A DNA stretch of 64,000 bases from assembly GCF_900111345.1 (NCBI RefSeq), contig NZ_FOGY01000007.1, positions 62,001-126,000 of the forward strand, read 5' to 3'. Shown in pieces: positions 34,713 to 42,999 of this stretch. The notes under the pieces are model-generated. The model was not told where the DNA came from and ran no database searches. It was given only the letters and a program-made list of their open reading frames with translations. This stretch comes from Psychrobacillus sp. OK032 (GTDB lineage: Bacteria; Bacillota; Bacilli; Bacillales_A; Planococcaceae). The translations under genes and the position numbers were made by a program. How positions within the stretch are numbered: the first letter of the stretch is position 1; every line of letters starts with the position of its first letter.

Positions 34713-35213
34713 TTACGATGGCATAGGAGTGTTAGTTGGCGCTGCAAAACCTTCTTTATAGGCTTCGTCAATTGCATTACGAATTTCTACTAACGACTTA
34801 CCTTCTTGTACCATTTTAATGGAAGCTACAGCCGTTTCCAAACAAGCTGCGCATCGTGTCCCATGGTCATCCCACACGACTTCTCCATTATCTTTGATCT
34901 CTTGAACGAAGCAGTTAAAGTTATTCAAATGACCTGCGCTATCACCGCAACCACAGTAACACGGCATCCACTTTAAAATATCATGCGCTTTTGCTGCTGC
35001 TTGATAAACAAGTTGCATATCTTCTGACTGATGTTCTAAAAATGTTGGCAATACATCCGTTGAGGCAGTCGTCTCTTGTAAATCGCCATTTGCTAAATGT
35101 GCAATATGATCTTCATGACCTTCATGCTCTACGTGATTTTCTTTCGTCGCATTCTGCCCACATGCGGAAAGCACTAATATAGAAGTAAGGCATATAAATA
35201 GTATTTTTTTCAT
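34713..35213 (-). CDS. PCYCGC-motif lipoprotein with histidine-rich segment
   Basis: Lipoprotein of 166 residues with lipobox LSAC and Cys18 as the lipidated residue. A His-rich stretch (HVEHEGHEDHIAH) follows. The domain then shows WMPCYCGCGDSAGH, NCFVQ and GTRCAACLE, the hallmark of the PCYCGC family. The eight mature-part cysteines and the histidines suggest metal or redox chemistry outside the membrane. The function is unknown. It is monocistronic with a strong terminator. Confidence 0.88.
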   Translation of the reverse strand: MKKILFICLTSILVLSACGQNATKENHVEHEGHEDHIAHLANGDLQETTASTDVLPTFLEHQSEDMQLVYQAAAKAHDILKWMPCYCGCGDSAGHLNNFNCFVQEIKDNGEVVWDDHGTRCAACLETAVASIKMVQEGKSLVEIRNAIDEAYKEGFAAPTNTPMPS

Positions 35214-35239
35214 GTTAGATATTTCCTTTTCTTAATCAA

Positions 35240-35397
35240 TTATGCCTCGGAGTAATTGCGTCCAGATTTTGAATCGCGTTAAAGGCCTACAGGATGTTGG
35301 TCGCTCAGGCGTTGCCGTAGGACGCGGCGATCTTAGCTAGAGTTCCTCTAATCAGCATTTTTATTTGCGACGAGTAACCGCAGGAGCAGGGAGTTCG
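35240..35397. repeat. Mosaic of dispersed-repeat fragments (families D, C and B)
   Basis: The gap between fumC and the PCYCGC gene holds three pieces in a row. A D-like piece (35240-35279, TCCAGATTTTGAATCGCG) is followed by a C-like piece (35288-35350, ACAGGATGTTGGTCGCTCAG). A B-like piece comes last (35367-35392, TTTGCGACGAG..GCAGGAGCAG). Each occurs elsewhere in different company. No gene is visible. Confidence 0.65.
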
Positions 35398-35472
35398 GAT
35401 TCACTCTGATTGAAATGCATTCCGTCATTCATCCCGCAATTTATAGATGTTTGGAATTTCTGCTGAGTCAAG

Positions 35473-36849
35473 TTAAATCATTTTTTCCGGACGTACAATT
35501 TCATCGAACTTTTCAGCAGTTAATAAATCAAGCGCAACTGCTGCTTCTTTCAGTGTTGTTCCATTTTTATGTGCATGCTTCGCAATTTTCGCCGCATTTT
35601 CGTAGCCGATATACGGGTTTAATGCAGTAACTAACATGAGCGAATTATTTACATGATGTTCGATTGTTTCTAAGTTTGGTTCAATTCCTACCGCGCAATT
35701 GTTGTTAAAGCTAATGATTGCATCGCTTAGTAGTCCTACAGATTGAAGGAAATTATGAATAATTACTGGTTTGAAAACATTCAACTGATAATGTCCTTGG
35801 CTTGCTGCAAAACTAATTGTTGTGTCATTACCCATTACTTGGGCAACAACCATCGTCATTGCTTCACTTTGCGTCGGATTCACTTTTCCTGGCATAATGG
35901 AACTACCTGGTTCATTTTCCGGAATCGAGATTTCTCCAATTCCTGAGCGTGGACCACTTGCAAGTAAGCGAACATCATTAGCGATTTTCATTAAGTCCGC
36001 AGCAAGTGCTTTCACTGCTCCATGCACGTATACGACATCGCCATAGCTTGTTAAGGAGTGGAATTTATTTTTGGCTGAAGTAAATTCAATACCCAATGCT
36101 TTGGATATTTCAGCAGCAACTAAATCGCCGAATCCTTTTGGTGCATTTAGTCCCGTACCTACTGCTGTTCCACCGATCGCAAGTTCTTTCATGTCTTGTA
36201 CACTTTGAGTAATCATTTTAGCTGATTTTTCTAGCATACGATGCCAACCGCTAAACTCTTGTCCAAGTGATAATGGTGTTGCATCTTGCAAGTGCGTACG
36301 CCCGATTTTTATAATATCCATAAATTGTTCTGATTTCTTACCTAGTGTTTCTTTTAATATATCAATTGCTGGTAGCAGTTGTTTTTCTACAGCGAGCACT
36401 CCTGCAATATGTAAAGCTGTTGGGAATGTATCATTGGAGCTTTGAGATTTGTTAACGTCATCATTTGGATGAAGTCGTTCGTCGCTCCCTTGTTCCTCCA
36501 GAATTTGATTTCCTCGATGGGCGATGACTTCGTTTACATTCATATTCGATTGCGTACCGCTACCTGTCTGCCAAACAACTAATGGAAAATGTGCATCTAG
36601 ATTTCCTGTTAGAATTTCGTCTGCAGCTACTGCGATAGCATCTTTTTTTGTTTCTGATAGATTTCCTAGAGAGTGACTAACTATTGCTGCAGATTTTTTT
36701 AGTAGGGCAAGTCCATGAACAACACCAATCGGCATTTTTTCATTGCCAATTTTAAAGTTTTCTTTTGACCTTTGTGTTTGTGCACCCCAAAGACTATCTT
36801 GTGGAACTTGAATTTCTCCCATAGAATCACGTTCAATACGATAAGACAT
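35473..36849 (-). CDS. fumC: Fumarate hydratase, class II
   Basis: TCA-cycle enzyme of 458 residues that interconverts fumarate and malate in the cytoplasm without an iron-sulfur cluster. The fumarase/aspartase signature [15 protein letters not shown] is present near residue 316. The catalytic-region segments [34 protein letters not shown] and [14 protein letters not shown] are intact. An AAGGAGAG site precedes the ATG. The HD-GYP pseudogene ends 15 bases downstream of its neighbouring start, upstream on the same strand. The equivalent in B. subtilis is citG. Confidence 0.96.
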   Translation of the reverse strand: MSYRIERDSMGEIQVPQDSLWGAQTQRSKENFKIGNEKMPIGVVHGLALLKKSAAIVSHSLGNLSETKKDAIAVAADEILTGNLDAHFPLVVWQTGSGTQSNMNVNEVIAHRGNQILEEQGSDERLHPNDDVNKSQSSNDTFPTALHIAGVLAVEKQLLPAIDILKETLGKKSEQFMDIIKIGRTHLQDATPLSLGQEFSGWHRMLEKSAKMITQSVQDMKELAIGGTAVGTGLNAPKGFGDLVAAEISKALGIEFTSAKNKFHSLTSYGDVVYVHGAVKALAADLMKIANDVRLLASGPRSGIGEISIPENEPGSSIMPGKVNPTQSEAMTMVVAQVMGNDTTISFAASQGHYQLNVFKPVIIHNFLQSVGLLSDAIISFNNNCAVGIEPNLETIEHHVNNSLMLVTALNPYIGYENAAKIAKHAHKNGTTLKEAAVALDLLTAEKFDEIVRPEKMI

Positions 36850-36864
36850 TTTTTTCTCTCCTTC

Positions 36865-37796
36865 TTAATCCCATTTGTTGTTTTTTTCTTCTAGCATTCT
36901 CAAAAACTCATCCACTACAAGCGGGTTAAATTGAGTGCCTTTTCCATTTTTCATCTCTTGAATAGCTTCTTCAATCGTCATCGCCCCTCTATAGACACGG
37001 TTTGTCGTCATAGCATCGAACGCATCTACGACGGAAACGATAGAAGCTTCCAATGAAATTTCGCTCCCCATTAACCCATATGGATATCCTTTTCCATCAT
37101 ACCGCTCATGATGCTCTTCCACAATAAAAGCGGCTTCCTGCAAACGTTCTACCTCATGGTTCCTCATCATTTTCGCCCTAATGTAGTATGCATCTTGATG
37201 ATTTCCCACTCATTCTCTGTTAATTTTCCCGATTTATTTAAAACTTCTATTGGAACCGCTAGTTTACCAATATCATGAAAATATTACCCTATGCTTATAA
37301 TAGATACACCTTGTGTCGGTTTCATCCTTTTCCAAAGTTCAATAGAATAATCCCTGATTCTTGCACAATGGTGATAAGTATACCCGTCCACTTCTTGTAT
37401 TTTTCTTGCGTCTTGTTGGATCATATACCGCTCCTTAAAGTTGTGCTCAAAAAAATGGAGGTCATTTCAAATAACATTTCTACAGTTTCTTTTGCATAAC
37501 AAGTATGGACATCGTGATTCATTTTTGTATCAATTACATCACCAGGATACAAGATAACTTTCTCGCATCCTCTTTCTACTTCAAGTTCTCCACTAAGAAT
37601 GGTATATTGCTCTTTAAATGTGTCATCATTATTCTGAGGGTAATAAATCCAAGAAATACTACCAGGGAATAAAGTGTATAAAGAGTAGGTAATGCCCATC
37701 TGCAGTCCCTATGTAAGTCGTTACAGATTTATCTGTCACAACTATCGGCGAATGCAGCTTTTGCTTGAGATCCCGCACCTGTTCGATTGTTAGCAT
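36865..37796 (-). pseudogene. Decayed regulator with cupin-like and HD-GYP domains
   Basis: Reading the minus strand from the ATG at 37796 (behind GGAGG) gives MLTIEQVRDLKQKLHSPIVV and continues to TADG. A frame change then leads into a cupin-like part (EQYTILSGELEVERG, VILYPGDVID). A second shift near 37440-37455 joins FFEHNFKERYMIQQDARKIQ and the HD segment YHHCARIRDYS. A stop interrupts before HDIGKLAVP. A further shift joins AKMMRNHEVERLQEAAFIVE and the GYP part HHERYDGKGYP. The C-terminus is intact (FNPLVVDEFLRM). HD-GYP enzymes degrade cyclic di-GMP. Four separate lesions show a dead gene rather than a sequencing slip. Confidence 0.85.
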
Positions 37797-37870
37797 GCTA
37801 TTTGCCTCCATTCATTCGACAACATCCCACATTATATAGTTTATTTAGAATAAGTGAAATAAAACAAAAA

Positions 37871-37894
37871 AAGCCGAGGGTTTTTCCTCGGCTT
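37871..37894 (-). terminator. Terminator of yuaF-floT
   Basis: AAGCCGAGG pairs with CCTCGGCTT around a 6-base loop, followed on the minus strand by TTTTTTTGTTTT. Confidence 0.92.
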
Positions 37895-37903
37895 ACATAT
37901 AGA

Positions 37904-39427
37904 TCATTTCGCTATCTCAACATTGGATTTTTTTATTTCTTCTGTTAGCTGGTCAAGACTTGGTCGAATATTCCCTTTGCCAGAGTAGTTTTCAAGCATT
38001 TCTTTTACATCGATACCGGATGAAGCTTTTAACGTTTCTTGTAGGGTGGACATTAAACTAGTTGCATAAGAAGTCACTTTGTTTGCACCGCCACCTTCTC
38101 CACTTCCTGTATCTACTACCGTAATCTTATCAATATTGGAAAGTGGACTTGCAATTTGTTTTGCATATTCCGGTAACATATGGACAATCATATCTAAAAC
38201 AGCTGCTTGACCGTACATATCAAATGCTTCGGCAATTTTGCGTTTTGCTTCAGCTTCTGCCAGTCCTTTTAGACGAATAATGTCGGCCTCGGATTCGCCT
38301 TGTGCTCTTTGGGAATCTGCTTTTGCAAGTCCATCTAATCGGACTTTCTCAGCATCGGCTTTCGCTTTCGCTTCAATTCTATATTTTTCAGCATCGGCTT
38401 CGGCAATTTCTCGGGATTTAGAAGCTGCTGCATTTTGCTCAATAGCATAACGGTCTGCGTCAGCTTTTTTCTTTACTTCGGAGTCATATTGTTTCTCACG
38501 ACGTAAAATCTCTTTTTCTTCTAGCTCGATTTGCTTTTGTCGCTCGATAATTTGGATTTGCATTTCTTGTTCTGTTACTTCTTGCTTGGAGCGCGCTGTC
38601 TCTAGCTCGTATGCTTGGTCGGCACGAGCTTTTGCAATATCTTGTTCACGGCGATATTCCGCAACCTTCAATTGATTATCTTTTTCTGCTTCTGCAATTT
38701 CAGTCGCACGTTCAATCTCGGCACGCTGCGCATCTTTAGAAGCTTCTGCACGTTTAATTCGCGTTTCTTTTTCTGCCTCTGCCGTTGCAATGTCTGCATC
38801 TCTTTTTACTTGCGCAATTCTTGGTTTTCCAAGTGAATCAAGATAACCATTTTTATCGCGAACATCTTTTATCGTAAATGAAACAATGATTAATCCCATT
38901 TTCGCTAAGTCTTGAGAAGCGACTCTTTGTACTTCTTGTGAAAACTTATCACGATTTTTATAAATTTCTTCTACGGTCATTGATCCTAAAATGGAGCGTA
39001 AGTGACCTTCTAATACTTCTTTTGCTTCATTCTCACGATCAGCTTTAGATTTTCCTAAAAACTGCTCAGCTGCAGTGGCAATCTCGGATATGGAGCCTCC
39101 GATTTTAATAATCGCTGTTCCATCTGCCATCACAGGCACACCTTGCTCTGTATACACTTCAGGCGTCGTAACTTCAAGCTTACTCGATAAAAGACTAAGT
39201 GGTACTCCTTGTTGGAATACCGGAAATACGAAAGTTCCGCCACCGCGTATTATTTTAATGCGGTTCCCAGAATCGTCCGTATGTACGTTTTTCGATCCTA
39301 AATAACTACCTGTTACGATAAGCGCCTCGTCTGGACCTACTGTGCGGTATTTAGTAATATACACTGCAAGTACAACGATCAAAACAAAGACAACAATTCC
39401 TATTACGATTAAAAGTCCTAAATCCAT
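37904..39427 (-). CDS. floT: Flotillin-like membrane scaffold protein
   Basis: Flotillin of 507 residues that organises functional membrane microdomains. It has an N-terminal membrane helix (about 4-26) and a PHB/SPFH domain (about 30-200, with FVFPVFQQGVPLSLLSSKLEV). A long coiled coil rich in EA/AE repeats (about 200-400) and a C-terminal oligomerisation region follow. It is encoded 18 bases after yuaF, the partner NfeD-like gene, as in B. subtilis yuaFGI. A SigW promoter upstream of yuaF predicts induction by envelope stress and lantibiotic-like agents. A third gene (yuaI) is absent. Confidence 0.95.
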   Translation of the reverse strand: MDLGLLIVIGIVVFVLIVVLAVYITKYRTVGPDEALIVTGSYLGSKNVHTDDSGNRIKIIRGGGTFVFPVFQQGVPLSLLSSKLEVTTPEVYTEQGVPVMADGTAIIKIGGSISEIATAAEQFLGKSKADRENEAKEVLEGHLRSILGSMTVEEIYKNRDKFSQEVQRVASQDLAKMGLIIVSFTIKDVRDKNGYLDSLGKPRIAQVKRDADIATAEAEKETRIKRAEASKDAQRAEIERATEIAEAEKDNQLKVAEYRREQDIAKARADQAYELETARSKQEVTEQEMQIQIIERQKQIELEEKEILRREKQYDSEVKKKADADRYAIEQNAAASKSREIAEADAEKYRIEAKAKADAEKVRLDGLAKADSQRAQGESEADIIRLKGLAEAEAKRKIAEAFDMYGQAAVLDMIVHMLPEYAKQIASPLSNIDKITVVDTGSGEGGGANKVTSYATSLMSTLQETLKASSGIDVKEMLENYSGKGNIRPSLDQLTEEIKKSNVEIAK

Positions 39428-39445
39428 TTTACATTCCCCCTATTA

Positions 39446-39955
39446 TCATTTTAAAGGCTCATATTCTTTTACCAAAAATGTACCGTTTTCAACATCAATT
39501 ATTAACACTTTCTTGTCGTAATCTATCTCTTCTCGGTCATATCCTGCTGCCCTTTTAGAAATGATTCCATTCACTGTTTCAATCACTATTTCTCCAAAAC
39601 CATCCAGAGGAATTGGTACAATTACTCGCGCAACCTGACCTTGCAGTGACTCATTTGTATATGCTGTCGAAACTTCTGCAGAAGCTAATGGAACTAGAAC
39701 AAAGAAATATAATAAAAATGTTATTATGCTTGAAACTACAAGTGCTACTATTATTATTATTTCTTCATTCCAGCTCGTTACCTTTAATAGTATAAAGCCA
39801 GTTGCACAGATAAATAGTAAGAAAGTAAGTACAGTCGTTGGATTAAAAATTCCACTATCCATCCCATCAATCGCATCTGCAAACAATACATATAAGATTG
39901 TGATTAAACCAATACCGAATAATCCATATAAGAAGATTTGCTCTATTTCTCTCAC
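39446..39955 (-). CDS. yuaF: NfeD-like membrane protein partner of flotillin
   Basis: Protein of 169 residues. Four or so membrane helices cover residues about 8-95. A C-terminal OB-fold domain of NfeD type follows (GQVARVIVPIPLDGFGEIVIE, KVLIIDVENGTFLVKEYEPL). NfeD2/YuaF proteins act with flotillins at the membrane. The start is GTG, with AGGGGAAAG just upstream. First gene of the SigW-controlled operon with floT. Confidence 0.9.
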   Translation of the reverse strand: MREIEQIFLYGLFGIGLITILYVLFADAIDGMDSGIFNPTTVLTFLLFICATGFILLKVTSWNEEIIIIVALVVSSIITFLLYFFVLVPLASAEVSTAYTNESLQGQVARVIVPIPLDGFGEIVIETVNGIISKRAAGYDREEIDYDKKVLIIDVENGTFLVKEYEPLK

Positions 39956-39985
39956 CCCTTTCCCCTATTTGATTCTATAATCTTA

Positions 39986-40013
39986 TATACGGGATAAATA
40001 GCTGAAAGTTTCA
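39986..40013 (-). promoter_or_regulatory. SigW (ECF) promoter of yuaF-floT
   Basis: On the minus strand TGAAAC (40008-40013) and CGTATA (39986-39991) are separated by exactly 16 bp, the SigW pattern. The orthologous operon in B. subtilis is SigW-dependent. It lies about 30 bases upstream of the yuaF start. Confidence 0.88.
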
Positions 40014-40222
40014 TATTTTTACATTCTTATAAATCTTTAAATATATTTTTATAAAAAGCGCTTTCATTTAGCATATCCCATCCTTATTTTAGGTGGCAAT
40101 GTTACAGTATTGTAAATTTTGATAACATAAAGTAAAAAGTGTGTAGATTTTGTAATTTTTTTGGTATGCTATTTGAGGAAAAAATGTTGAAAAATAAATT
40201 TCAAAGTCCAGGAGGCTTTTTT

Positions 40223-40843
40223 ATGATTGGTTCAAAAAAGACAGATCCCTTTTTCGCTTCATTGTTAAATATCGCCAAAAACATGCAAGAAGCAACGCAC
40301 TATGCAGATGATTTCCGCATTAATTCCGTTGCAGATTTAAAGGAAATTAGTGTTCATGTAAAAAACTATGAGACGGCAGGAGACAAATTAATTCACGATC
40401 TAATTGTAATGCTGAATAAATCGTTCATGACCCCTATTGAACGAGAAGATATCTTGCAATTAGCCATTAGAATGGATGATATTTTAGATGGCATTGACGA
40501 TTTTACAGCAAATTTAGAAATGTTCTCTCTTATTGAAATCGATGATTCTATGCGTACGTTTTTAGGATATATTGTAAAAAGTACAGATGAAATTGTAAAA
40601 GCTATGGAACTTCTTGCACAGAAGAAGCTTCTTAAAATGCATGAGCATTCGGTTCTTATTAAAGATTATGAACGTAAATGTGATGAAGTACTTCGTTCAT
40701 CTATTAAACAATTGTTTTTAAATGAGAAAGACCCGATTCGAATTATTCAATTTAAAGATATATATGAAAAACTAGAAGAAGTTGCAGATTATTGTCAAAA
40801 CGTAGCTACTACGATTGAAGCAATTATCATGCGAAATGCGTAG
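40223..40843 (+). CDS. PhoU-like DUF47 protein paired with phosphate permease
   Basis: All-helical protein of 206 residues in the PhoU-like DUF47 family (IAKNMQEATHYADDFRI, NYETAGDKLIHDLIVMLNKSF, DDILDGIDDF, EKLEEVADYCQNVATTIEAIIM). It is encoded 11 bases before the Pit permease gene, the standard pairing; in B. subtilis the homologue is YkaA. It is thought to regulate the permease. I start at ATG 40223, directly behind AGGAGGC. An open frame extends 28 codons further upstream without a ribosome site. Confidence 0.92.
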   Translation: MIGSKKTDPFFASLLNIAKNMQEATHYADDFRINSVADLKEISVHVKNYETAGDKLIHDLIVMLNKSFMTPIEREDILQLAIRMDDILDGIDDFTANLEMFSLIEIDDSMRTFLGYIVKSTDEIVKAMELLAQKKLLKMHEHSVLIKDYERKCDEVLRSSIKQLFLNEKDPIRIIQFKDIYEKLEEVADYCQNVATTIEAIIMRNA

Positions 40844-40854
40844 GAGCACGTCTT

Positions 40855-41853
40855 ATGGATTCTATTTTAATTCTTACAATTCTTGTTGTCTTTTTTGCTT
40901 TAGCCTTTGATTTCATAAACGGGTTTCATGATACGGCTAATGCTATTGCAACTTCTGTTTCAACAAGAGCTTTAAAACCAAGAGTTGCGGTATTAATGGC
41001 CGCTGTTATGAACTTTGTTGGAGCGCTTACTTTTACCGGAGTTGCAAAGACAATTACAAAGGATATCGTTGATCCGTTCTTATTACAAAATGGCTCGCTA
41101 ATTATTTTAGCTGCTTTACTTTCCGCTATTATTTGGAACCTATTAACTTGGTATTTTGGGATTCCTTCCAGTTCTTCGCATACTTTAATCGGTTCAATCG
41201 CTGGGGCTGCCGTTTCTGCTGCAGGGTTTGGGATTTTGAACTGGGAAGGATTCATAAAAATCATTCAAGCATTAATCATCTCACCATTTTTAGCGTTAGC
41301 AGTCGGATTTTTAATGATGTCTTTATTCAAAGTACTATTTAAAAAGACAAGCTTACATGGAACAAATAAAGGGTTCCGCACATTTCAAATCGGAACGGCG
41401 GCACTTCAATCATTTACCCACGGTACAAACGATGCGCAAAAAGCAATGGGGATTATTACAATGGCTTTAATCGCTGCAGAGTTGCAAACAACGGATGATA
41501 TTCAGTTATGGGTACGAATTGCCGCAGCAGCTGCAATGGGACTAGGTACATCCATTGGAGGTTATAAAATCATTAAAACGGTTGGCGGTAAAATTATGAA
41601 GATTCGTCCTATAAATGGAGCTGCAGCCGATTTATCATCCGCTATGATCATTTTTGGTGCAACTACTATTCACTTACCAGTTTCTACGACACATGTTATT
41701 TCATCTGCTATTATGGGGGTTGGTACTGCACAACGTGTGAAAGGTGTAAAATGGGGCGTAGCGAAGAAAATCGTTTTAACATGGATTATTACATTACCGA
41801 TTTCTGCAGTAGTAGCAGGAGTTATATTCCAAATACTGAACTTATTTTATTAA
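40855..41853 (+). CDS. pit: Low-affinity phosphate permease, PiT family
   Basis: Membrane protein of 332 residues with about ten helices that imports metal-phosphate with protons. The two inverted family signatures are present: GFHDTANAIATSVSTRAL near the N-terminus and GTNDAQKAMGIITMAL near residue 188. PSSSSHTLIGSIAG and PVSTTHVISSAIMGVG are the matching paired motifs. It follows the DUF47 gene in the same operon. A terminator with G-U-rich stem follows. Confidence 0.95.
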   Translation: MDSILILTILVVFFALAFDFINGFHDTANAIATSVSTRALKPRVAVLMAAVMNFVGALTFTGVAKTITKDIVDPFLLQNGSLIILAALLSAIIWNLLTWYFGIPSSSSHTLIGSIAGAAVSAAGFGILNWEGFIKIIQALIISPFLALAVGFLMMSLFKVLFKKTSLHGTNKGFRTFQIGTAALQSFTHGTNDAQKAMGIITMALIAAELQTTDDIQLWVRIAAAAAMGLGTSIGGYKIIKTVGGKIMKIRPINGAAADLSSAMIIFGATTIHLPVSTTHVISSAIMGVGTAQRVKGVKWGVAKKIVLTWIITLPISAVVAGVIFQILNLFY

Positions 41854-41860
41854 ATAGAAA

Positions 41861-41912
41861 GGGGCTGTTCCTAAAGTCATTTAGTGACTGAGGGATAGTC
41901 CCTTTTCCAATG
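41861..41912 (+). terminator. Terminator of the pit operon
   Basis: GGGGCTGTTCC (41861-41871) pairs fully, with several G-U pairs, with GGGATAGTCCC (41892-41902). An inner AGTCA/TGACT stem and a following TTTTCC tail complete it. Confidence 0.7.
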
Positions 41913-42173
41913 AATTGATTTCCGTTCCAGACGGACGCTTTCCGCGGGCATGGCTTCAATCTCCTCAGGCCAACAAGATGTTGGTCACGAAGGCGTTGCT
42001 ACACGAGGTGGCGCTCTTAGCCTTTGTTCCTATGTGCGCTCCTGCGGGGCCTTCACCTCATGCACCTGTCGCTTCGCTTTCGGTGCAAGAAAACATCTGC
42101 TATTCCCGCTGGAGTCGCCGTCTTCCACTACAATCAATTTCCTTCAAAAAATAATAGCTTACTAAAAAAGTAT

Positions 42174-42216
42174 ATAAAAAAACATGTGTAGAAAAAAACT
42201 CATTTTTCTACACATG
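42174..42216 (-). terminator. Terminator of the pentapeptide-repeat gene
   Basis: CATGTGTAGAAAAA (42183-42196) pairs with TTTTTCTACACATG (42203-42216). On the minus strand TTTTTTTATA follows. Confidence 0.85.
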
Positions 42217-42259
42217 CTTCAACTTAGGGACTTATTGGACAGCCCCTTTTTCATATGAT

Positions 42260-42892
42260 TTATTCTTTTATAATTAGACCGAGTGATTTTGCAAAGCTTA
42301 TTGCTTGGTCAGTAGAAACAGTACAATTTTTGAGCTTTTCCATTGATACTGTGAGCTGTTCATATATATTTGTACTTAAATCGATTCCTTTTAAATCGGT
42401 TTCGGTGAAATTTGCTCCATCTAGTTCACATTTTTCCAAGCTTACTTTATCAAATGATGCTTCGATAAAATCTGCTCGATTTAAAGTGGTTTGTTTAAAC
42501 ATTACTTTCTTTAATTTAGAAAAACTCATACTCATATAATTTGCAACAGAATCCTCTATTTTCACGTCTGTCAGTCTACTTTGAGAAATATTAGTTCCTA
42601 TTAGCTTGGAGTTTCTTATCTCAACTCGATGAAATACAGTATTTCCAAAGTCCACATTAGACAAATCACATTTTTCAAACAAACAATCCACGAATTCGAC
42701 TTGATGAAATCGTACTCCTTCCATTGAAATGCCTTGAAAATGTATTTGGTCAAATATGATCTTATCTTCTTGCTCCTCTTCCAATTCTAAAAATGTAACG
42801 ATCCCTTCTGATACGTAATAATCTTCTAAAATTGCACTTTTTACATCCAGTTCAGGTAAAAAGCTGCGCAGCTTTGGTGGAGTAATTTTCAA
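42260..42892 (-). CDS. Pentapeptide-repeat protein
   Basis: Protein of 210 residues dominated by tandem pentapeptides of the form A(D/N)LXX (CDLSN VDFGN TVFHR, LNRADFIEASFDKVSLEKCELDGANFTETDLKGIDLS). They fold into a right-handed quadrilateral beta helix. An acidic N-terminal part precedes and a short helical tail (STDQAISFAKSLGLIIKE) closes it. Relatives include Qnr-type proteins that shield DNA gyrase, but most have no known role. The start is TTG behind GGGAGGAATC. It is monocistronic. Confidence 0.9.
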   Translation of the reverse strand: MKITPPKLRSFLPELDVKSAILEDYYVSEGIVTFLELEEEQEDKIIFDQIHFQGISMEGVRFHQVEFVDCLFEKCDLSNVDFGNTVFHRVEIRNSKLIGTNISQSRLTDVKIEDSVANYMSMSFSKLKKVMFKQTTLNRADFIEASFDKVSLEKCELDGANFTETDLKGIDLSTNIYEQLTVSMEKLKNCTVSTDQAISFAKSLGLIIKE

Positions 42893-42999
42893 TTAAGATT
42901 CCTCCCTTTCATTTTCCTCTTATCTTAACATCATATTAGTATATTCTCTCTGCTTTTTAGTACAATAAAGAAAGTTATTTAGTATGAGGAGGAAACTTT

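Larger units (their letters stand above)
41858..42249. repeat. Family A/C repeat nested within a 20-bp inverted repeat
   Basis: The outer ends AAAGGGGCTGTTCCTAAAGT (41858-41877) and ACTTATTGGACAGCCCCTTT (42230-42249) are inverted at about 16 of 20 positions. Inside lies a family A palindrome (about 41917-42136). Its ends are GGACGCTTTCCGCGGGC and CCCGCTGGAGTCGCCGTC, and module C sits within (ACAAGATGTTGGTCACGAAGG). The block occupies most of the gap between pit and the pentapeptide gene. No believable gene is present. Confidence 0.75.

Noticed and set aside
41915-42165. Overlapping ORFs through the family A/C repeat after pit
   Set aside because: They follow the repeat, have no ribosome site and no protein-like composition.
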